Shown here: one piece after another, positions 47,317-61,235 of the stretch | Numbering within the stretch: position 1 is the stretch's first letter | Layout: the number at the start of each line of letters is the position of its first letter | NCBI RefSeq assembly: GCF_000208865.1 | Contig: NC_018397.1 | Span: forward strand, 4,245,748-4,309,747 | DNA length: 64,000 nt | Source: Neospora caninum Liverpool | Taxonomy: Eukaryota; Apicomplexa; Conoidasida; Eucoccidiorida; Sarcocystidae | Direction: 5' to 3' | The notes under the pieces: model-generated | The model's input: only the letters and a program-made list of their open reading frames with translations | Databases searched by the model: none | What the model was told of the DNA's origin: nothing | Made by a program: the position numbers and the translations under genes

Positions 47317-50300
47317 CTAGTTGCTCACACCGTCTCTGCTCCGAAGGTGTTCCATGACAACAAGGAGACGGTCCATAAGCGCTCGAAGACCTTGAATTTG
47401 CTCCTCACTTTTCAGCAGCTGCCTTTGAAGAAACTCCTGCTGTCGCTGCTGCAGGAGCACGTGGTGTTCGAAGCGTCCGTGAACGAGCGGCTGGCTGCAA
47501 GATGCAAAGCTCGACTGCTCGTCTCCTCCCAGTCTCATCTGCATGCAGCGCCCCCACGTCGCAGGGTCGGCGGCCTGCAAATCAGTCGGCGCTCGCGCCT
47601 CTCCAGATGTTCTGCGCGACATGGCGGGTGCCGCGCGTCCGTGCGAGGGACTACCTGGAAGTCCCCTCGCGTCTCCTCGAACATGTTCAGACCCTCCCGC
47701 TGGAGCGCTCGGCCCAAACTCCGTTCGACGCTGCCCCGGCAACTGGGGACAGCGGTGGCCACGCGCAGTCGAGACAGCCTCATGCGAGGGAAGGGATACT
47801 TCTCGCGACCCGCCATCGAGGGTCTCGCCGAGGGGCCCAGCCGGGATGCCTTCGCCTCGCCCGGCATCTTCTCTTGGCCACGCGTGACGGCCGCCGACCC
47901 CAGCTGCTCGGTACAGGTAATTTCGCACGTGGATAGGCGCAGCCCGCGGAGGCGACGCAGATCGATCCCGCGTCTCCAGAGAGCTCTGCCCGGTGCCATC
48001 TCCCTCTCGGGAGCCTTCGCCTTCTTCCTGCGGCGACGTGGGGCGGTGCGCAACGACAAACATCGAAGAGGCGCTCGGGGCAGACAAGTCGAAAGCGGAA
48101 GTCGGCAACCAGGACCGGAAAGGCACGCCCGCAGATCCCGTTGACGGACTCCATTGCGTTCCCATCGGTTGAATTTCGAACGCTGCTGTCTCCGTAGATG
48201 TCCCCGACGCTGCTGAGATGGAAGACAGAGGTCTGATGGCCATCCCCATGGCCCCACTGGTTGCCCGGAATGTGAACCCCCCTTCTTGCGTCTCACCTTC
48301 CTCCCCGTTTATCAATGCGTCTCTCCACTGCGGCAGAGAGGTGACAGTCGCGGAGGCCGAGTTGCTCAACGGATGCAGCGCAAGTCCCAAGTCCGCCGGG
48401 GCCGCAACAGGGAACTGGAATTGCGCAGCGTCCTCACCCGCTGCCAAGACGCCCCGCGAGGCGCAAGATGCACGCCCTCGAGCCGCGCTCGCAGTGGTCA
48501 TGCCCGGGGAGGGGGGACTGGGCAACGGATAACAGGCACCGCTGGCGACAGGCGACGGCGCAGTCGTGGAAGCGGTCGAGCTTGCCACAGATTGCAGCAC
48601 ACCTGAAGAACGCTCGCGCCCTTGCGTATGCGGAAGTCTCTCCGCGAAGGAATAAGTCGACACAAACGGATCAGTCCCTGCACGCTCGAAGCGAGAGCTG
48701 GCCAGACCGGGGGGGTTTACCTGGTCAGGCGAACCGGACGACGAAACGGTCGTGAGAGGGCAATGCCTTCGATCCGAGGTCTCGCCACTTCGCGACGTCT
48801 CTATGCCTCCAATCAGATTTAGGGAGAGCAGAAGCATTCCTCCGCGTCCAGGCGAAGAATGCACTGCCTCTTGACGCTGTGTCGTGGCTCTTCGCTCCAC
48901 GTCGCGCGCTCCAGTCGTGTGTCCGGTCGAATGGCGAAACGCCTCACATGTTGGAGAAGGCAAGACATGCTCCATCACGGCAGATGCGGACCCCCAGATA
49001 TCGCAGACGTGGCTTCTCCCTTCTCCCTCAGCAGCTCCTGGTAAAGGCTGGCAGGGCGGCGCTGCCACACCAGAGAATGCCGGAAGGCGGCCAATGTTTG
49101 TGTCCGACGGGGAACAGTGCGGCGCGACGGGAACACGGGAACTCGAACATTTTTCGAAAAGACGGTGCGAAGACGCACACGCGTTCTGGTGGGCTTTAAG
49201 ACGCTGCAGGTTCGTCTGTTGCCGCCGTCGGGCTGCTTCTTGGCTCTCGACAAGAGCGCGTTGCTGGCGCTGAACAAGCTGGAGCCTCAGAGCGTTTTCC
49301 TTCATCTGCAGCCGTAGAGCGAGGGCGAATTCTTCCAAACGCGAGCGTCTTGTGCGGTCAGCAGACCTCGAAGATGACGCAAGTGGATTCACGCCAGAGA
49401 CAGGCAAGTCCCGCGGAGAACCAAGAGAGTCTACCGACTCATGTGTGGCTGTCTGGTCCCTGTCTTCTTTTTCACCAAACGCAGGTTCTGGAGAAGATGT
49501 GGTAGGTGGAGAAAACGGAGGAACGAGATGCGAAGGGCCAGAATTATTCAGCGGCGAGAAGCGGTCCGCCGTATTCAGACTAAACGCATCTGCGGTGTGG
49601 AGTGCAAAGGCGTCGGAAAACGCGGTGGGGAACTCACGGCAGAACCAAGACGGGCGAGCTGCACGGCGATTCCATGCCGCAGGCAACAAAATGATCTCGA
49701 CAGAGTGACGCCGGAGTTGATCAGAGAAAGGCGAGCAGAAGTTGAGACCTCGAGAGGCGCGACGAAATTCTAAACACGGGCACGACCGCGCGCGCCGCAA
49801 ACGGTGAGGACGCCTTTGAGTCTGTTCGATCCGCCGCCGACTGCGCCGGACGGAAGCGGGAGACTTTCCCTGGAAGTCGGAGGCAGGAGACGAGGACAAG
49901 AACGACCTACCCTGGGAGGAAGAGGTATTCCGCGTCTCCACTTCGATTCTCTCGTCGCGTGAATCAGAAGCAAAACGGCTCGGCTCGAGTCTTTCTGAAT
50001 CGCGATTCGGAAGCGCGAAATCTCCGCCCGCAGGACCTTCCTCCTCTTCCTCGTCGCTCTTCCCCGACCCCGTCGTGGACCCGCCCAACCGGCGGAACTC
50101 AGCGATCCGTGCACACGCAGGTGTATCTCCGTCTTCGTCGGAGGTGTCTTCTCGAATTTCCGTGGCCGAAAATGCGAGAGACCGCCGAACTCGAGGACGA
50201 GGAACTTCTTCCTCATCCGCTGCGTCTGCCCCGCCTTCCAGGCCCTCGTCTGCTGAGTCGATTTCGAATCCTCTTTCTGCCTCGCTTCCCTTGAAACGGA

Positions 50301-52225
50301 GTGTGTGTGTCAGCCTTCTCTCTCCCTTCGTTGCGTCAAGCGACGTCACAGACTCGGAGAGATTCTCCAGAGAGGATCCTACAGAGCCACTTTGAGACAC
50401 TGCAGCTCTGGTGCTTCCTCCCAAGGAAGTGGAAGACAAAACCAGTTCCCGTGCACTGCCTTCGGGAGCTCTCTCGCAGTCGCGCTCGCCTTTCTGGGTC
50501 CTCTCTTTCCCTCTACAGGAGAGCACAGCTGCAAGCTCAGAGGGAGTAGCCTGGAAACCGCGGACTTCCTTGTCCTTCCCAGGAGCCAACGAGGGTCCCG
50601 GGCCCTGTTGCAGAAGAGACGGGAGTGAGCAGTCTTCAGGATGCTCCTCGGGGCTGTCGCCCTCAGACTGCAAACGCGAGGCGCGAGGAGACGACGAGAA
50701 GGAAACCAGCGGAGAGGTAAACGTGGAGCCGCAAGGCGACGTTACAGAAGACCCCGGAATGCCGGAGGAGCAGAGCGACGAACAAACCTCTTGGGGAGAC
50801 GCCTCGAGCATACTCACAGTCAGGTCCGTTTGGCGCTGTTTCTCGTCTTCTGGAGAAGTCGCAGTTCCCGTGACGCTTCGGAGACACGAGTCCGCGGCGC
50901 CGTCCTCCCGCGCTGAAGACGCTCCAGAAGAACCACGGCTAGCCGGAACGTCGTCCAGTCCCGCGGTGCTTGCCGGTTGAAAGAGAGAGGCGGCGCGTGA
51001 CTGCTGCGTGGGGATCGACCTCCCGGGTGCCTCAGAACTGGCGAAACGCGATCCCGCGGGCGCAGAGGACGTGCCGCGTTGAAGGCCTAAGGACTGCGAG
51101 CGCGAAGCGGCGGACGGAGAGTGCTGGAAGAAGTCGAGAAGCCGAGTCAGGCGATCCTGAGACTGAGGGAAAAGCGGAGAGAGAAACACACAAAGGGCCA
51201 TCAATACCTCTTGATTCTGCGCACGCTTTTGATCCGCACGAAAGTTCACGCCAGAGACACTCCCTTCCCTGGAGGAAAGGCCCTTTGCCGCCCTGGCGTG
51301 GACCGGAGCCGTCTCTGGAACTTCCGCGATAAACTCTGTGTAGGTTTAAACTGACTTCCGCGCGACAACGCAAGTGTGAGCATGCCTCTTCGAGAAGCAC
51401 ATTCAGACTCTTCCATGTGTGATAAAAACGGAGCTCCACGGTTGCTGTTTTCAGAACACCCCCCCAATGCCTGTCTGTAGACCAAAGCTGAATACTCTTC
51501 TCTTGCCATGAGGAGGTCTCCACGCCCGAGGTTACCACTCGACGTATTCCGGGGGCGACGCAACTCCAGAGCTGGAGAACCTGAATCTTGACGTTCGTTT
51601 CACCCAAGTCTCGCGTCTGTCTCTGCGGCCATCTTGTTCTTTTCGGTGCCTGTCTTACCTCCACGAGAAGCCCATTCAAGAAGGCCACCGTGTCCTGCTG
51701 GTACAGCCCATAGGCTTGAAGCAGGCACAGCCATGTGAGGTCGCTTGCGGAGTCGAGGCCACCGTCAGGGAGGCGGCTAACGCGTTCACTAAGAAGGGCG
51801 ATTTCCATTCCCAGAACAAGACTCCGAACACACAAAGGTTTCTGTCTCTCCTCACTGCTAGAGGCGACGGGGCTCCCCGAATTTCCGGCTGGTGTAGCAG
51901 AAGCAGGACCACCAGGAGGCTCAGAAAACCTCGACGGAAAAGGAGAAGAGGAAGGGATCCACGGCGCTGCCCGACAGAAAGGATCTGAGAACGGCGACGC
52001 TCGCTGGAAAGAAGAAACTGCAACTGGCGGGCGGCTATGCGTAGGAGACGGTGTGGTGTACCCGGAGGAAGGTTCCCCGACTGTAGCAAGCGCATCCGAT
52101 CGAGGAGCACGGAGATCCCCCATTTCACGGGAATGTCCTGCAGATGAGACTGTGTCAGGAGAGAGTAACGGAAAATGCCACTCAAGCGGCGGCTGCCGCC
52201 GGTGAGTAAGCGGCGGGTGCGTCAT
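47317..52225 (-). CDS. Large low-complexity protein of unknown function
   Basis: Two exons, 52225-51659 and 51156-47317, join in phase 0 (GAG|GTAAGA ... TCTCAG|GAT), giving 1468 residues. The ATG at 52225 is preceded by an open frame to 52420 without a better start. The splice joins two halves of one helical segment: MEIALLSERVSRLPDGGLDS, then a Leu-rich stretch ending AFLNGLLVE, continued by DRLTRLLDFFQHS. This ~70-residue block (about residues 135-205) looks like the only globular part near the N terminus. The rest is Ser/Gly/Arg/Glu-rich. Short coiled coils occur midway (EFALALRLQMKENALRLQLV, then QRQQRALVESQEAARRRQQ) and at the end (LLQQRQQEFLQRQLLKSEEQ). I recognise no family; such proteins are common in coccidia. 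Confidence 0.7.
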
Positions 52226-55200
52226 GGTACGCTGCGTGTGTCGAAAGGGGTCAGGAGATACGAGGGAGCAAAAACACACGGGAAAAGACAGGCGGTAGGA
52301 AAAACCTGGGAACCGGCGCAGAGGTTCCGGGGATACAGAGAAAATGGCAGGCAACGCAACGCACAGAGTGCGGAGCCGCCCTCGCCCGGACGAACGACAG
52401 CACTTGCGGAAAGCACACAACGTTCCTCACTTCAGAGTGCAGTTCAAGCGTGAAGGCTTCCCGGTCGACGTGCGGTGTCCTTTTCTCCTCTTGTCTTGGG
52501 CAGCAGGCACCAACCTTAGATTCGGAACAGCGGTGAGTCCGTGCTACATTCGTTTCGCACGAGGAAAACACGCAAGTCCGGCGAACCTCGAAGAGTTGGG
52601 CTATCGCAGTTCTCAACGGAAAAGTCGCAAATGGGGAGGAAGAGAAATCTCAGAGAGGGAGCAGTGAGTTACCATCCGTTCACTTGGTGTTAAAGCAAAT
52701 AGGCCTCGTACAACGCAACGAACCACGTAAACGGCTGCAGAGAAGGAAAGTGCCAGGTTGCGCATGTCTCACCTCCAGGCCGGGACGGAGCGAGTGAAGG
52801 GGGTACTGACGGAAACAGAGGAAACCCGACCACTGCAACGGAAGAGACCACGCCTCTGAACCTTCTCTTTTTCAGCGAAGTAAACGGCCGGGGGCTGCGC
52901 GAGGTGATCCCCGCCTCGGCTCTTTTAATGTGCTGAAGCATCGCCGCCTGTCGGTCTGCTCTGGCCTGCTTTGAGTGGGTGTGAGCGACTCTCCGTCCAG
53001 CACAGATACATCTCTGTTCGCGGCTTTTCGTCTACAGGAAAGGCAATGTACCGACTCCACGGACGCGATCCAGCCAATGCGACAACTCAAGTGGAACACA
53101 CTGGTTCCTCATGGAGGGGAAAATCGGCCAGTTTCTAACACACGGCAGGGCTGAGCCCGAGCACGCCCGGCCACCGCGGAACTGGCCGAGCCGGGATATT
53201 TCTTCTGAGGCAAGGGAAGAAACTTTCAGCTGTCAAGGGAGTGAGAGCTCGCAGTCAACCCAGCGTAAGGGAAGCGAACGTGTTGCGGGAACTCGGGCTG
53301 AGGTGACTGAAGAAGAACTTGACGAAAATCACCCGCGGCGTCAATCGAGGAAAATCCCCTGCACACCCCAGGAGACTGGCTCGAGAGTCGCTGCAAAGGA
53401 GGCCTCGCCGGCGCGTGTGAGGGAATCTTCCCAACTAGCGGACCGGCGGCAAGCGCGTGAGCTGCGCAGCAGCGGAGCCTTCTTGTGCTGCCTTGATTGG
53501 CTCTTACATTTATGTTTCGTTTCCGGTGTACAGCAAGTTACCCGTTTGCAGCCAAACAGTACAAAAGCGCAACGCAAGAGACTCGTTTCTTTTTCCACGC
53601 AACCGTTGACTGGGCCAGCCGCAGCTGGTCCAGCTCTTGCGACGCGCCAGGGTGCACATGCAGTGGGAGGCGGCGTCGCTTTCTTGGTAGTGACCCTCAC
53701 TGAACTGGACTTTTTCTGCGATTTTAAGGAGAGGGAAGTTGGGATTTCTCGTGGGTAACCTGGAGCGAAGCGAGAGGATTGTCGCAAAAAAATAATCGGC
53801 AGCAGATACATTCGGTGGTCGGTGGCAGCAAACACGCGTCGGGCACACACACAAGCTGTGTGTCCTCTATAACGTTGCGTTCTCTTTCCCAGAGCTGAGT
53901 TCTGGTTCTTCATGCAGATTGCTTTGCTTGTCCTCGCTCTCGCGCCTTCGGATGAATGAAAGTCGTCCAACAGTCAGATGGAGGTAATTGAAAAATTCCT
54001 GGAGGTTCCGACATATGAACGAGACGAGCTCCCTCGGGGTCCGTCGACGGCTTCACACGTTTTCGCGGCCCGTGACAGCGGCAAATGAGATACAACTACG
54101 CGCTGCCGACGTAAAGAAGCACTTGACTGCCCTTGTCCGTGAAGTCAAAAATGGGCCACAGCCATTCGCAACGAGTGCTGTAGAGCGTAGCCAGTTTCTT
54201 TCTTGACTTCAAAAAGCCGAGTCAAACAAGCTAACACTCGTCCGCCGTACTTGCCACAATGCAATCGGTGGGGTCAGGAACTCAGGCAACAACAGGAGCC
54301 CACACGTTGCCTCGCAAAACACTACGGATAGTTTTTCAGGAGCGCATGGTGGTGTTCACGCAAGTCTGACACACAGTACCACCCACCCGCCCCTGCTGCT
54401 GATCATGTGTTCAGACGGATTCTCTGTCCCTCACATTCTGTGACCGATGCGCCTGCAGATATCCGGTTAGGCTTCATTCCCGCTTTCTGCTGCTGCCAGA
54501 ATGTTCAGGACACGGCAAAAAATGCACTGGAGCAACCGCACGCAGATCAGGTGTTGCCTCCGTTATTAAGATACTGCGTTGAGTAGCCGTGGTAATCTCT
54601 AGCAGTTTCACGTCGTTTCGGCCGCTTTTTCCCTCGGATGTTGTGCATCGTTGTCCGCTCCACTTCAGCAGGCTCCTCCACTTCTGAAGAAGAGAGAACC
54701 GTGAGGCGCCGCGGATTCGGACGTCTGTGTCTGCGTTCCGATGATCAAGATCTAACGAGGAAGTGTGACGCTAAGGGAAGACATTCCTTAACAAGTGTGT
54801 GGTCAGATGCACTAACTGGATGGACGTTCGCCGCGCGAGCTGGATGCGAGGACATGTTTTTCCGCAAGGCTACTGGATGATCCACCGCGAGAGAGTGGGT
54901 AGTTTCGGAGGCGCAGTAAAAGTAGGTAAAGAATGCCCGTTTCGAAAGACAACAGTATCAGAGTATGGCTGCACATACTTTTCAAAAGAAGCACACCTGA
55001 AGTGTCCACACGAGTTGCTGACCCTCACAATCAGTTACAGGAGCCGTTCCCTGCTCAACTCCAGTCCATTCAGAAGAAAAACAAATTGCCAAGTTGCAAC
55101 CTGGACAGGACAAACTGTGATTCATGCTTACACTATTTTGATGAAGAGCGGCACGACCGATGCGTGCGCAGTATCCTTTTCAAGGCATCTACCCGGCCAG

Positions 55201-55416
55201 GAGAATTGTGCCGCGGAGCCCGATGCCTTTCCCTGGTCGGAAAAACTACTTTTTGTTCCGCATTGGGAACAGCATACCCTCGAACTGGCGTCCGAATATG
55301 CAAAAACGAAATCGAAAGCCCGGCCAGATTTCTTCCAGAGCTCCAAAAACAGGAGACGCACGCTCCCGAGAATTGCCGCTGTGAAAACCGCCTCTATGGG
55401 TGTCGTTCGCCCGACC
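52226..55416. other. Intergenic region, no confident gene
   Basis: About 3.2 kb. It includes the promoter side of the large minus-strand gene and the 3' side of CFAP20. The longest frame, 53111-53758 on the plus strand (215 codons, polar first half and one hydrophobic patch), has an ATG but no recognisable domain, so I do not call it a gene. Confidence 0.4.
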
Positions 55417-57895
55417 TCACTGGGGCTTCTGTACGGGCATGAAGAGCTTGAACTCGGCGGGAAGTTCTTCCTCTCCGTAGAGACGGTCACTGAAGTAGAT
55501 CCGCCGTATTCTGCAGTTCGCGTGTATCTGGACGCGCAGAGTCTCCACGTAGTTTGTCCCGTAGGCTCGTCGGGTGAAATCTGCCAAGTTGAATTGGATT
55601 TGGTTCCATCCCTCATCCAGGCGCATCGGCATTGTGCACACGAATGGCTTCACGCGAGTGGTGCTCTGTGATTTTGGCACGACAGCAAAACACCCCATTG
55701 AAAAATAGAAAAAGGTCCATGCAGTGGCAAGCGGAACAGAGGCACCGTGCCCCTCCTATGAGGGCCCAAACACGAGAGCATTCATCGGCTGCTCCCTGAA
55801 GGAGAATCCGGTAAACAAGCGCCAACTCTTCGACGGTTTTCTCAAGACCCCAGAAAGCACCTACGCGCGGCTACCTGTAGCTGTCGACATGCATAGACGG
55901 AAGAACGGTGGAGATGACGGCCGGAAGAGTTACACGCAACGTATTCGTTGCCACAAAACTCCAAAAATACGCACGAATTCGCTCGCCAAGCGGAAGCGAA
56001 CCCGCCGCCTATCGCAGATGGCCCGACGCTGCTTCCCCTGCGAAGCGATGTAGTCTCACGCCAACGTCCAGGATTCGTATCCTTGCGATGGAGAAGACTG
56101 CACAAAAAGAAATCATGTTCAGTGTGTTCCGTCACTTAATTGTTCCTGGAAGGGCGTATCCGAAGGGAAGCGCTACCTGGTAGTTTGAAGCTCTGAAGCG
56201 CCGCCGAATGTTCTGATCGTCCAGAATCTGGACCTCGAACGTGAAGTACTTCTTCATCTGGAGGCAGAAGGTACGAAGGGCAAGCGCTAAGCTGTGGCTT
56301 ACGTACATATACATATATGGGCACATTTCTGCGTAATGAAACCTTGGAAGGCAAACACCGGAGCGTGGACACAACAAAGCTTACGTTCTTCACAATCATA
56401 ACGAGAATCGGCAGTTTGATGCCGAGAGTCTGTTCAGGATCTGCCGGGCACACGATGTACGTGGTGGAGACGTTCGTGCCCATGACCTCAAGAACGCAAC
56501 TCTGGATGTCCTTGTCCGTGAGACGCTTGATGTGGCCATTGCGTACATGTTTGTCCCACACCTGTAGCGGCTTCGAGCTGAACAGCAAGGCAGCGCAGTC
56601 ACGGGATACAGGCCTTCCTGTATGAACGCAAGCATATATTTGGTGTCCATAACGAGTATTCGGCACCTTCTCTCCTCTTGCACTCTAGGGTTAATCTGGA
56701 AGCTTTGACAAAATTGTCTGAAGACGTAGAAAGAGGGCTTCTAACTTTAAGCTCAGCAGCGGAACTGTGTGGGCGACCGAGGCAGCCTCCACAGCACGAC
56801 TTTACGGAGTTGCTAGTCGCCGCCTTCTCTTTCAGGCTTTCCTCCCTTTCAAATGCAAGAACACAGCTCTGACGTTTGATGTGAATTACGACACAAAGCA
56901 AGAGCGACAGAGACAGGCGAGGCGACGGCGACAGAGGCGTAGCTTGGCACCCTCGCGACAAAGTGACGCGCAATTCTGGATGAGTAACGAAGACGCCGGG
57001 TGTGTCTTTGTCCAGCCACAACAACGAAAACGGGAAGGGCGCTCTTTAGTTTTTTCTGTAGTTGTGATCAGGTGACAGTGTCAGCAGTGGAACAGACAAA
57101 ACCACGCCATCGCTGGCATGCGTGCCACAGCTGCGGCTTCCACTGGTTAGTGTCTTGATTGGGGCGAACCACCGACACTTTTGTGAGGCAAGAGGTAAGA
57201 TACGGATCGAAAATGAGCGCGGCAGAGCTATAAAGGTTAGGTGTCCAGGAACAGTGGCAGTCGTGTGGACAGCATCTCGCGAAGAAGCCGCAGACGGAGA
57301 CCCGGCAATGATCACTGAAAGCATGTACTGCAGAAGCTGGAGAGGTCAAATCAAACAATTTAGAAAAGAATTCCACCGTAAATCATGAGAGCGCTAAAGC
57401 TCTTATCTCTCTTGAAAGGAGCTCTACGGTTCACACAACCTTGGCTTCTTTCTCATGTTTTTCTTTCACTACGTGGAGAGGTGAACGAATGAAGACGCCG
57501 GTAAAGCGTATGGAGGAAAGCAGGTTACAGAGAGCAACGAAAAGAAGTCTTCCTCCACAGTCATCAGTCAGCAATCTCACGCAGATAGGGTGTATGGATC
57601 ATGGCATCGCAGGGTGTATCCTGTTTTCTGCGAACGAGCTCGAGCGTGGAGTGGTACGCTGCCCTCCTCCCTAGGGCAGTCTGCCGCCAGGTGCGGGCCT
57701 CTCCGACGCCAGTGCAGCGAGAAAGCAAAGAAACCTGGAAGAACGGAGTGATAATCCGTCGCGTTTCTCTGCTCTGCCCGACTCGCCGTGTTTACCGACT
57801 TCGAAACTCGAAGGGAATCTGATGTCGACGTAGGGTTCTTACCCGATACTGTAAAGAATGGAAATGAACCCGGATTGAAAGGCGTTCTGAAACAT
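55417..57895 (-). CDS. CFAP20: CFAP20, cilia- and flagella-associated protein 20 (BUG22/GTL3 family)
   Basis: Four exons, 57895-57843, 56577-56385, 56257-56177 and 55665-55417, join with matching phases to 191 residues; human CFAP20 has 193. Almost the whole protein aligns with the family from memory: [144 protein letters not shown] and ELPAEFKL. The protein is an inner-junction component of the axonemal doublet and controls flagellar beat. In coccidia only the male gamete has flagella, so expression in the sexual stage is expected, though basal-body or nuclear roles are known elsewhere. Four exons cover 2.5 kb for under 0.6 kb of coding sequence. Confidence 0.95.
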
Positions 57896-60800
57896 CTTGG
57901 GCACTGGTTTTGTCGCGAAAGGAAGAAATACCACGTGAAAAAGTGCGAAAGAATTTTCCCCAACGGAGCGGATTGAGCACGACTTAGTACCTTTACGACA
58001 CAGATTGCAAAGGGCGGGCAACTCTGCACTGAGCGTCCCAGAAAAAGGAAGTTTCGCGCACGCTACCAATCATGCCACCTCGCAACAGACCTGTTCCGGA
58101 GATGGAGGAAAAGGCCAACACATACAGCACGCGATCGATGATACATTTGAACGGTACTTTGGGAAAAACGAAACAAATGGAGGAGAAGGAAGGTCACCAA
58201 GAGAGAGACCTTCAGTATGGCAACAACAGCGGCACGAGCGTGAGAGACACTGGAGAGAAGTCGTGAGGGATTTTGCAGATGAACAGAGCTTGTTCGACTA
58301 TGAACAAAGCTTATTCAAGCAGTGGCAGTGTACGAGGAATTCCTAGAGAAGCCAAATCGCCCCCTATCTTTCTTTGAGGGAACTGGCTGTGAATAACCGC
58401 GCGTTTGCTGTTCCGAGATTTGCGCAAGTCGCGAATTGCATCTAAGACACCCTCGGCAAGCGCGCGCGCTTACCGAACAGCGTCCATGAGAGTTTTTGCT
58501 GTTTGGGCGGCAGACATGCACGAATCTGCCGAGGCATGAGACTACACCAAACATATTTTAAACATAGCCATAGAAAATTTAGTGGCACGGTTGATCCGGT
58601 ATTGGGCAAGGAAATGGGGGGGGGGCAAACTTCTTCGGATGGTGAAGTCCGCTGAGAGGGGAATATGATCACCGCCGCACCTCATGCACGGGTAGAAGCA
58701 GTCCTAGGCGCAACCAATGGTACGCATCCTCCGATTCCACCATTACCACGAATTTCAATCCGTTACCAACTGAAAGGTCAGAAAAGACAAGTTTTGTGAG
58801 GAAGTACTCCAGGGAACATGCCTTTGATGAGAGTTTTATGATGCGAAATGTGTATCCGTTCAGATAGGGCGACGGCAAAAGTCTGGTAGCTTCCCGCAGC
58901 ATCGTCCACGTATCGACGTGGCAAAGACTGATTATGCAACAGGAGTATGTTTACAGCCTAAAATCGGACTTATAATATTTGTTTGACGCTGTAGAACCAT
59001 TCCGAGCATTTGCTTGGAGAGTATAGCCGACCGAACACTTGTGTTTGAGAGCTACCGTGACGCAACCCAAGAGGACCGTTCCTGGGGGCCCTAGCGTGAC
59101 CCTGACGCGTCAGCGGAAGTATGACGCATGAACAGCATAAGCCAAAAAAAAAACTGGCGAACAGAAAGAATGCGCAGAGGGGATAACGGGAAGGAAGGGG
59201 AGAGGAAGAACAGTCACTCCGGAAACGGGGGGACGAGAAATCCATTGCGGAGTATTCCCCACGGAGAACGGGAAAGTGATTCACCCCGCAACGACTACGG
59301 CGTGGTCAGCAACACCGGACCCCTTGCGTCTTTAAAGCCAGCAGAGAAGTACATCACAGTGTCAACAATTGATTGGTTGCTACAATCTGCCGCTGGCGTG
59401 TTAATGACACCTGAGCAACAGCGGGCACGAAATTTTGTAAGCCAGCCTGAAAATGGGACTCCGTTAATGAACTTCACGAGGCACGAAGGAAGACGTTTGT
59501 CTGTTTGTTTAACATAGAGAGACCAGTCGAGGAACCATGTCCTCTCTCCTCTCAGAGGACGACGTAAGACACCTATGATGAAGGTGAGTGCAGCACCGCC
59601 GACATTCATCAGGCTTCGCTATCGACGTTGATCCACATTCTGCACTTGTTGCCACATACCTTTGAGGGTACATTCAACAACGCCTCTACAGAAGTGGCCA
59701 CAGTCAGACGGCTCCGATGCGTGTTCCGGAACTGACTAGGTATGGGCAAAGCTGGAGCTTTTGCTCTCCAGCCAGTTTGCGTTTCATTGCCGGCTCCTGA
59801 GTTTACTTGGGAAGGCGTCATTATCTTGGTGGAATGGTGCAAGAGCATACTACGTTGATAAAACTAGCGACTTGACCACAACAGTTTTTGAGACTAAGCA
59901 AAAAGTCTTGAACCTGGTCGTAACATACATGATGCTACCAAAGGGTTATGGAGTGTGAAGAGCGGTGCGTCGACCCGTTGAGTGGAACCACAACGGAGAG
60001 AGTGACTCCTTAACCCTGTTCGCCGTCCTCTGGTCGTCTGTAACTCCGTTCTTTTTTCCTGGTTCGCCACCACGGAGTGCCAAGCGACACCGGCTAGACT
60101 TCTGCTCCACCCCAATCCCCCACTGCGATATTCTCAAATTAGAAAGATGAAACGGCGTGTCTGTACGAACAATACAGACGCATGGGAACGACGAATCACA
60201 GTGGTGCACGCAAACATTTGTTCTGGCTTGAAGCGTGAACACGCTTTCCGCCTCGCTGAAAACCCGTCAAGCACCACAGCAGCAGACACTAGAGGACGTT
60301 GTCCTTTGCTAACACCGAAGTCATCCGAAAGAAGGCACATTCAGATGCGAGCATCACACTGGCGGAACTGAATCGAGAACTATCCAGCTTCAGCTCTAGG
60401 AGTTTCAGCAGATTGTTGCACGTGGTCTACGGCGCTCTACACAAACTAGAAGAGCCTCGAGCTGCACAGGTGTAGCCGGCGAGGACCCATTGGTGAACCT
60501 CCAGCATTTAATCATGCTTGACAAAGTTCCACCAGATGCCACCACCACCAGCTACACTCGACAGTAATCCTGAGCGAAGAGATGTGGGTAAACCGACACG
60601 AACGCAGCTATATCTCTATACAATGTTCGGGCCGAGAAGCACGGAGGCAGTAGCTTCGTGCGTGCCTCAAGTCAAGTAAAGCATTCCGCTGATTGGTGTC
60701 AGGGCTTCAGACACGTTGGAGGTATCGGCTCTGTCTTGGGCACGGCAGGCGTCAGTTTTCGCGGGTTATCTCGTTAAGCAAGAAATGCGCTTGCGCGCGA

Positions 60801-61064
60801 ACCACCATGCACTGCTGGCTTTTTCCGGAATCGTGACCAATCCACCCCGGGGCACTACCTCAGGACTGCGATACTGCTGCAGATAGTTTGCTGCTTGCGG
60901 GTAAAAGCGCTAACCGCGCTTGCAGAGGTGTACATGCATAACTTGGATTGCAACTCGACTGCACACTTCGTGTCCCCAGCTCATCTTTGAGGTGCTTCTC
61001 TCAGAATGCTGCGTCGACAGCCGCCAGCCGGCCCACTGCCCGGTCGTTCAAAAACAAGTTCACA
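57896..61064. other. Intergenic region, no confident gene
   Basis: About 3.2 kb upstream of CFAP20. Two overlapping short plus-strand frames at 58005-58346 and a 129-codon frame at 59128-59517 lack family motifs. A G10 run lies at 58616-58625. It may hold exons of a gene I cannot assemble. Confidence 0.4.
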
Positions 61065-61235
61065 ATGTCTGCTTTTGCATCAGCTGCAGTTGGGCCTTCA
61101 GAAAAGGACCCGATTCATTTTCCGTTTCCAAAACTCACATTCACACACGAAGGAACTACGAAGCAAGATTACTCCGTCGCCTCCGTGTCTGACCGAGGCG
61201 GGGTCACTGGCATTTCCCATATTCGTTTCAGTTGA
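61065..61235 (+). CDS. Small open frame, possible 56-residue protein
   Basis: The ATG sits in the context CACAATGTCT, acceptable for coccidia. The product is MSAFASAAVGPSEKDPIHFP and about 36 further polar residues ending SHIRFS. I recognise nothing in it and see no neighbours that suggest a role. It could be a chance frame or an exon of a larger gene. Confidence 0.15.
   Translation: MSAFASAAVGPSEKDPIHFPFPKLTFTHEGTTKQDYSVASVSDRGGVTGISHIRFS

Noticed and set aside
49441..50395. Plus-strand frames within the 1468-residue gene
   Set aside because: They are shadows of the minus-strand exon, which is open for 1280 codons.
53111..53758. 215-codon plus-strand frame
   Set aside because: It has an ATG start but no recognisable domain, no splice partners and overlapping frames on the other strand. 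The evidence is not enough to call it a gene.
54799..55671. 290-codon plus-strand frame
   Set aside because: It overlaps the last CFAP20 exon antisense. The CFAP20 reading is strongly conserved.
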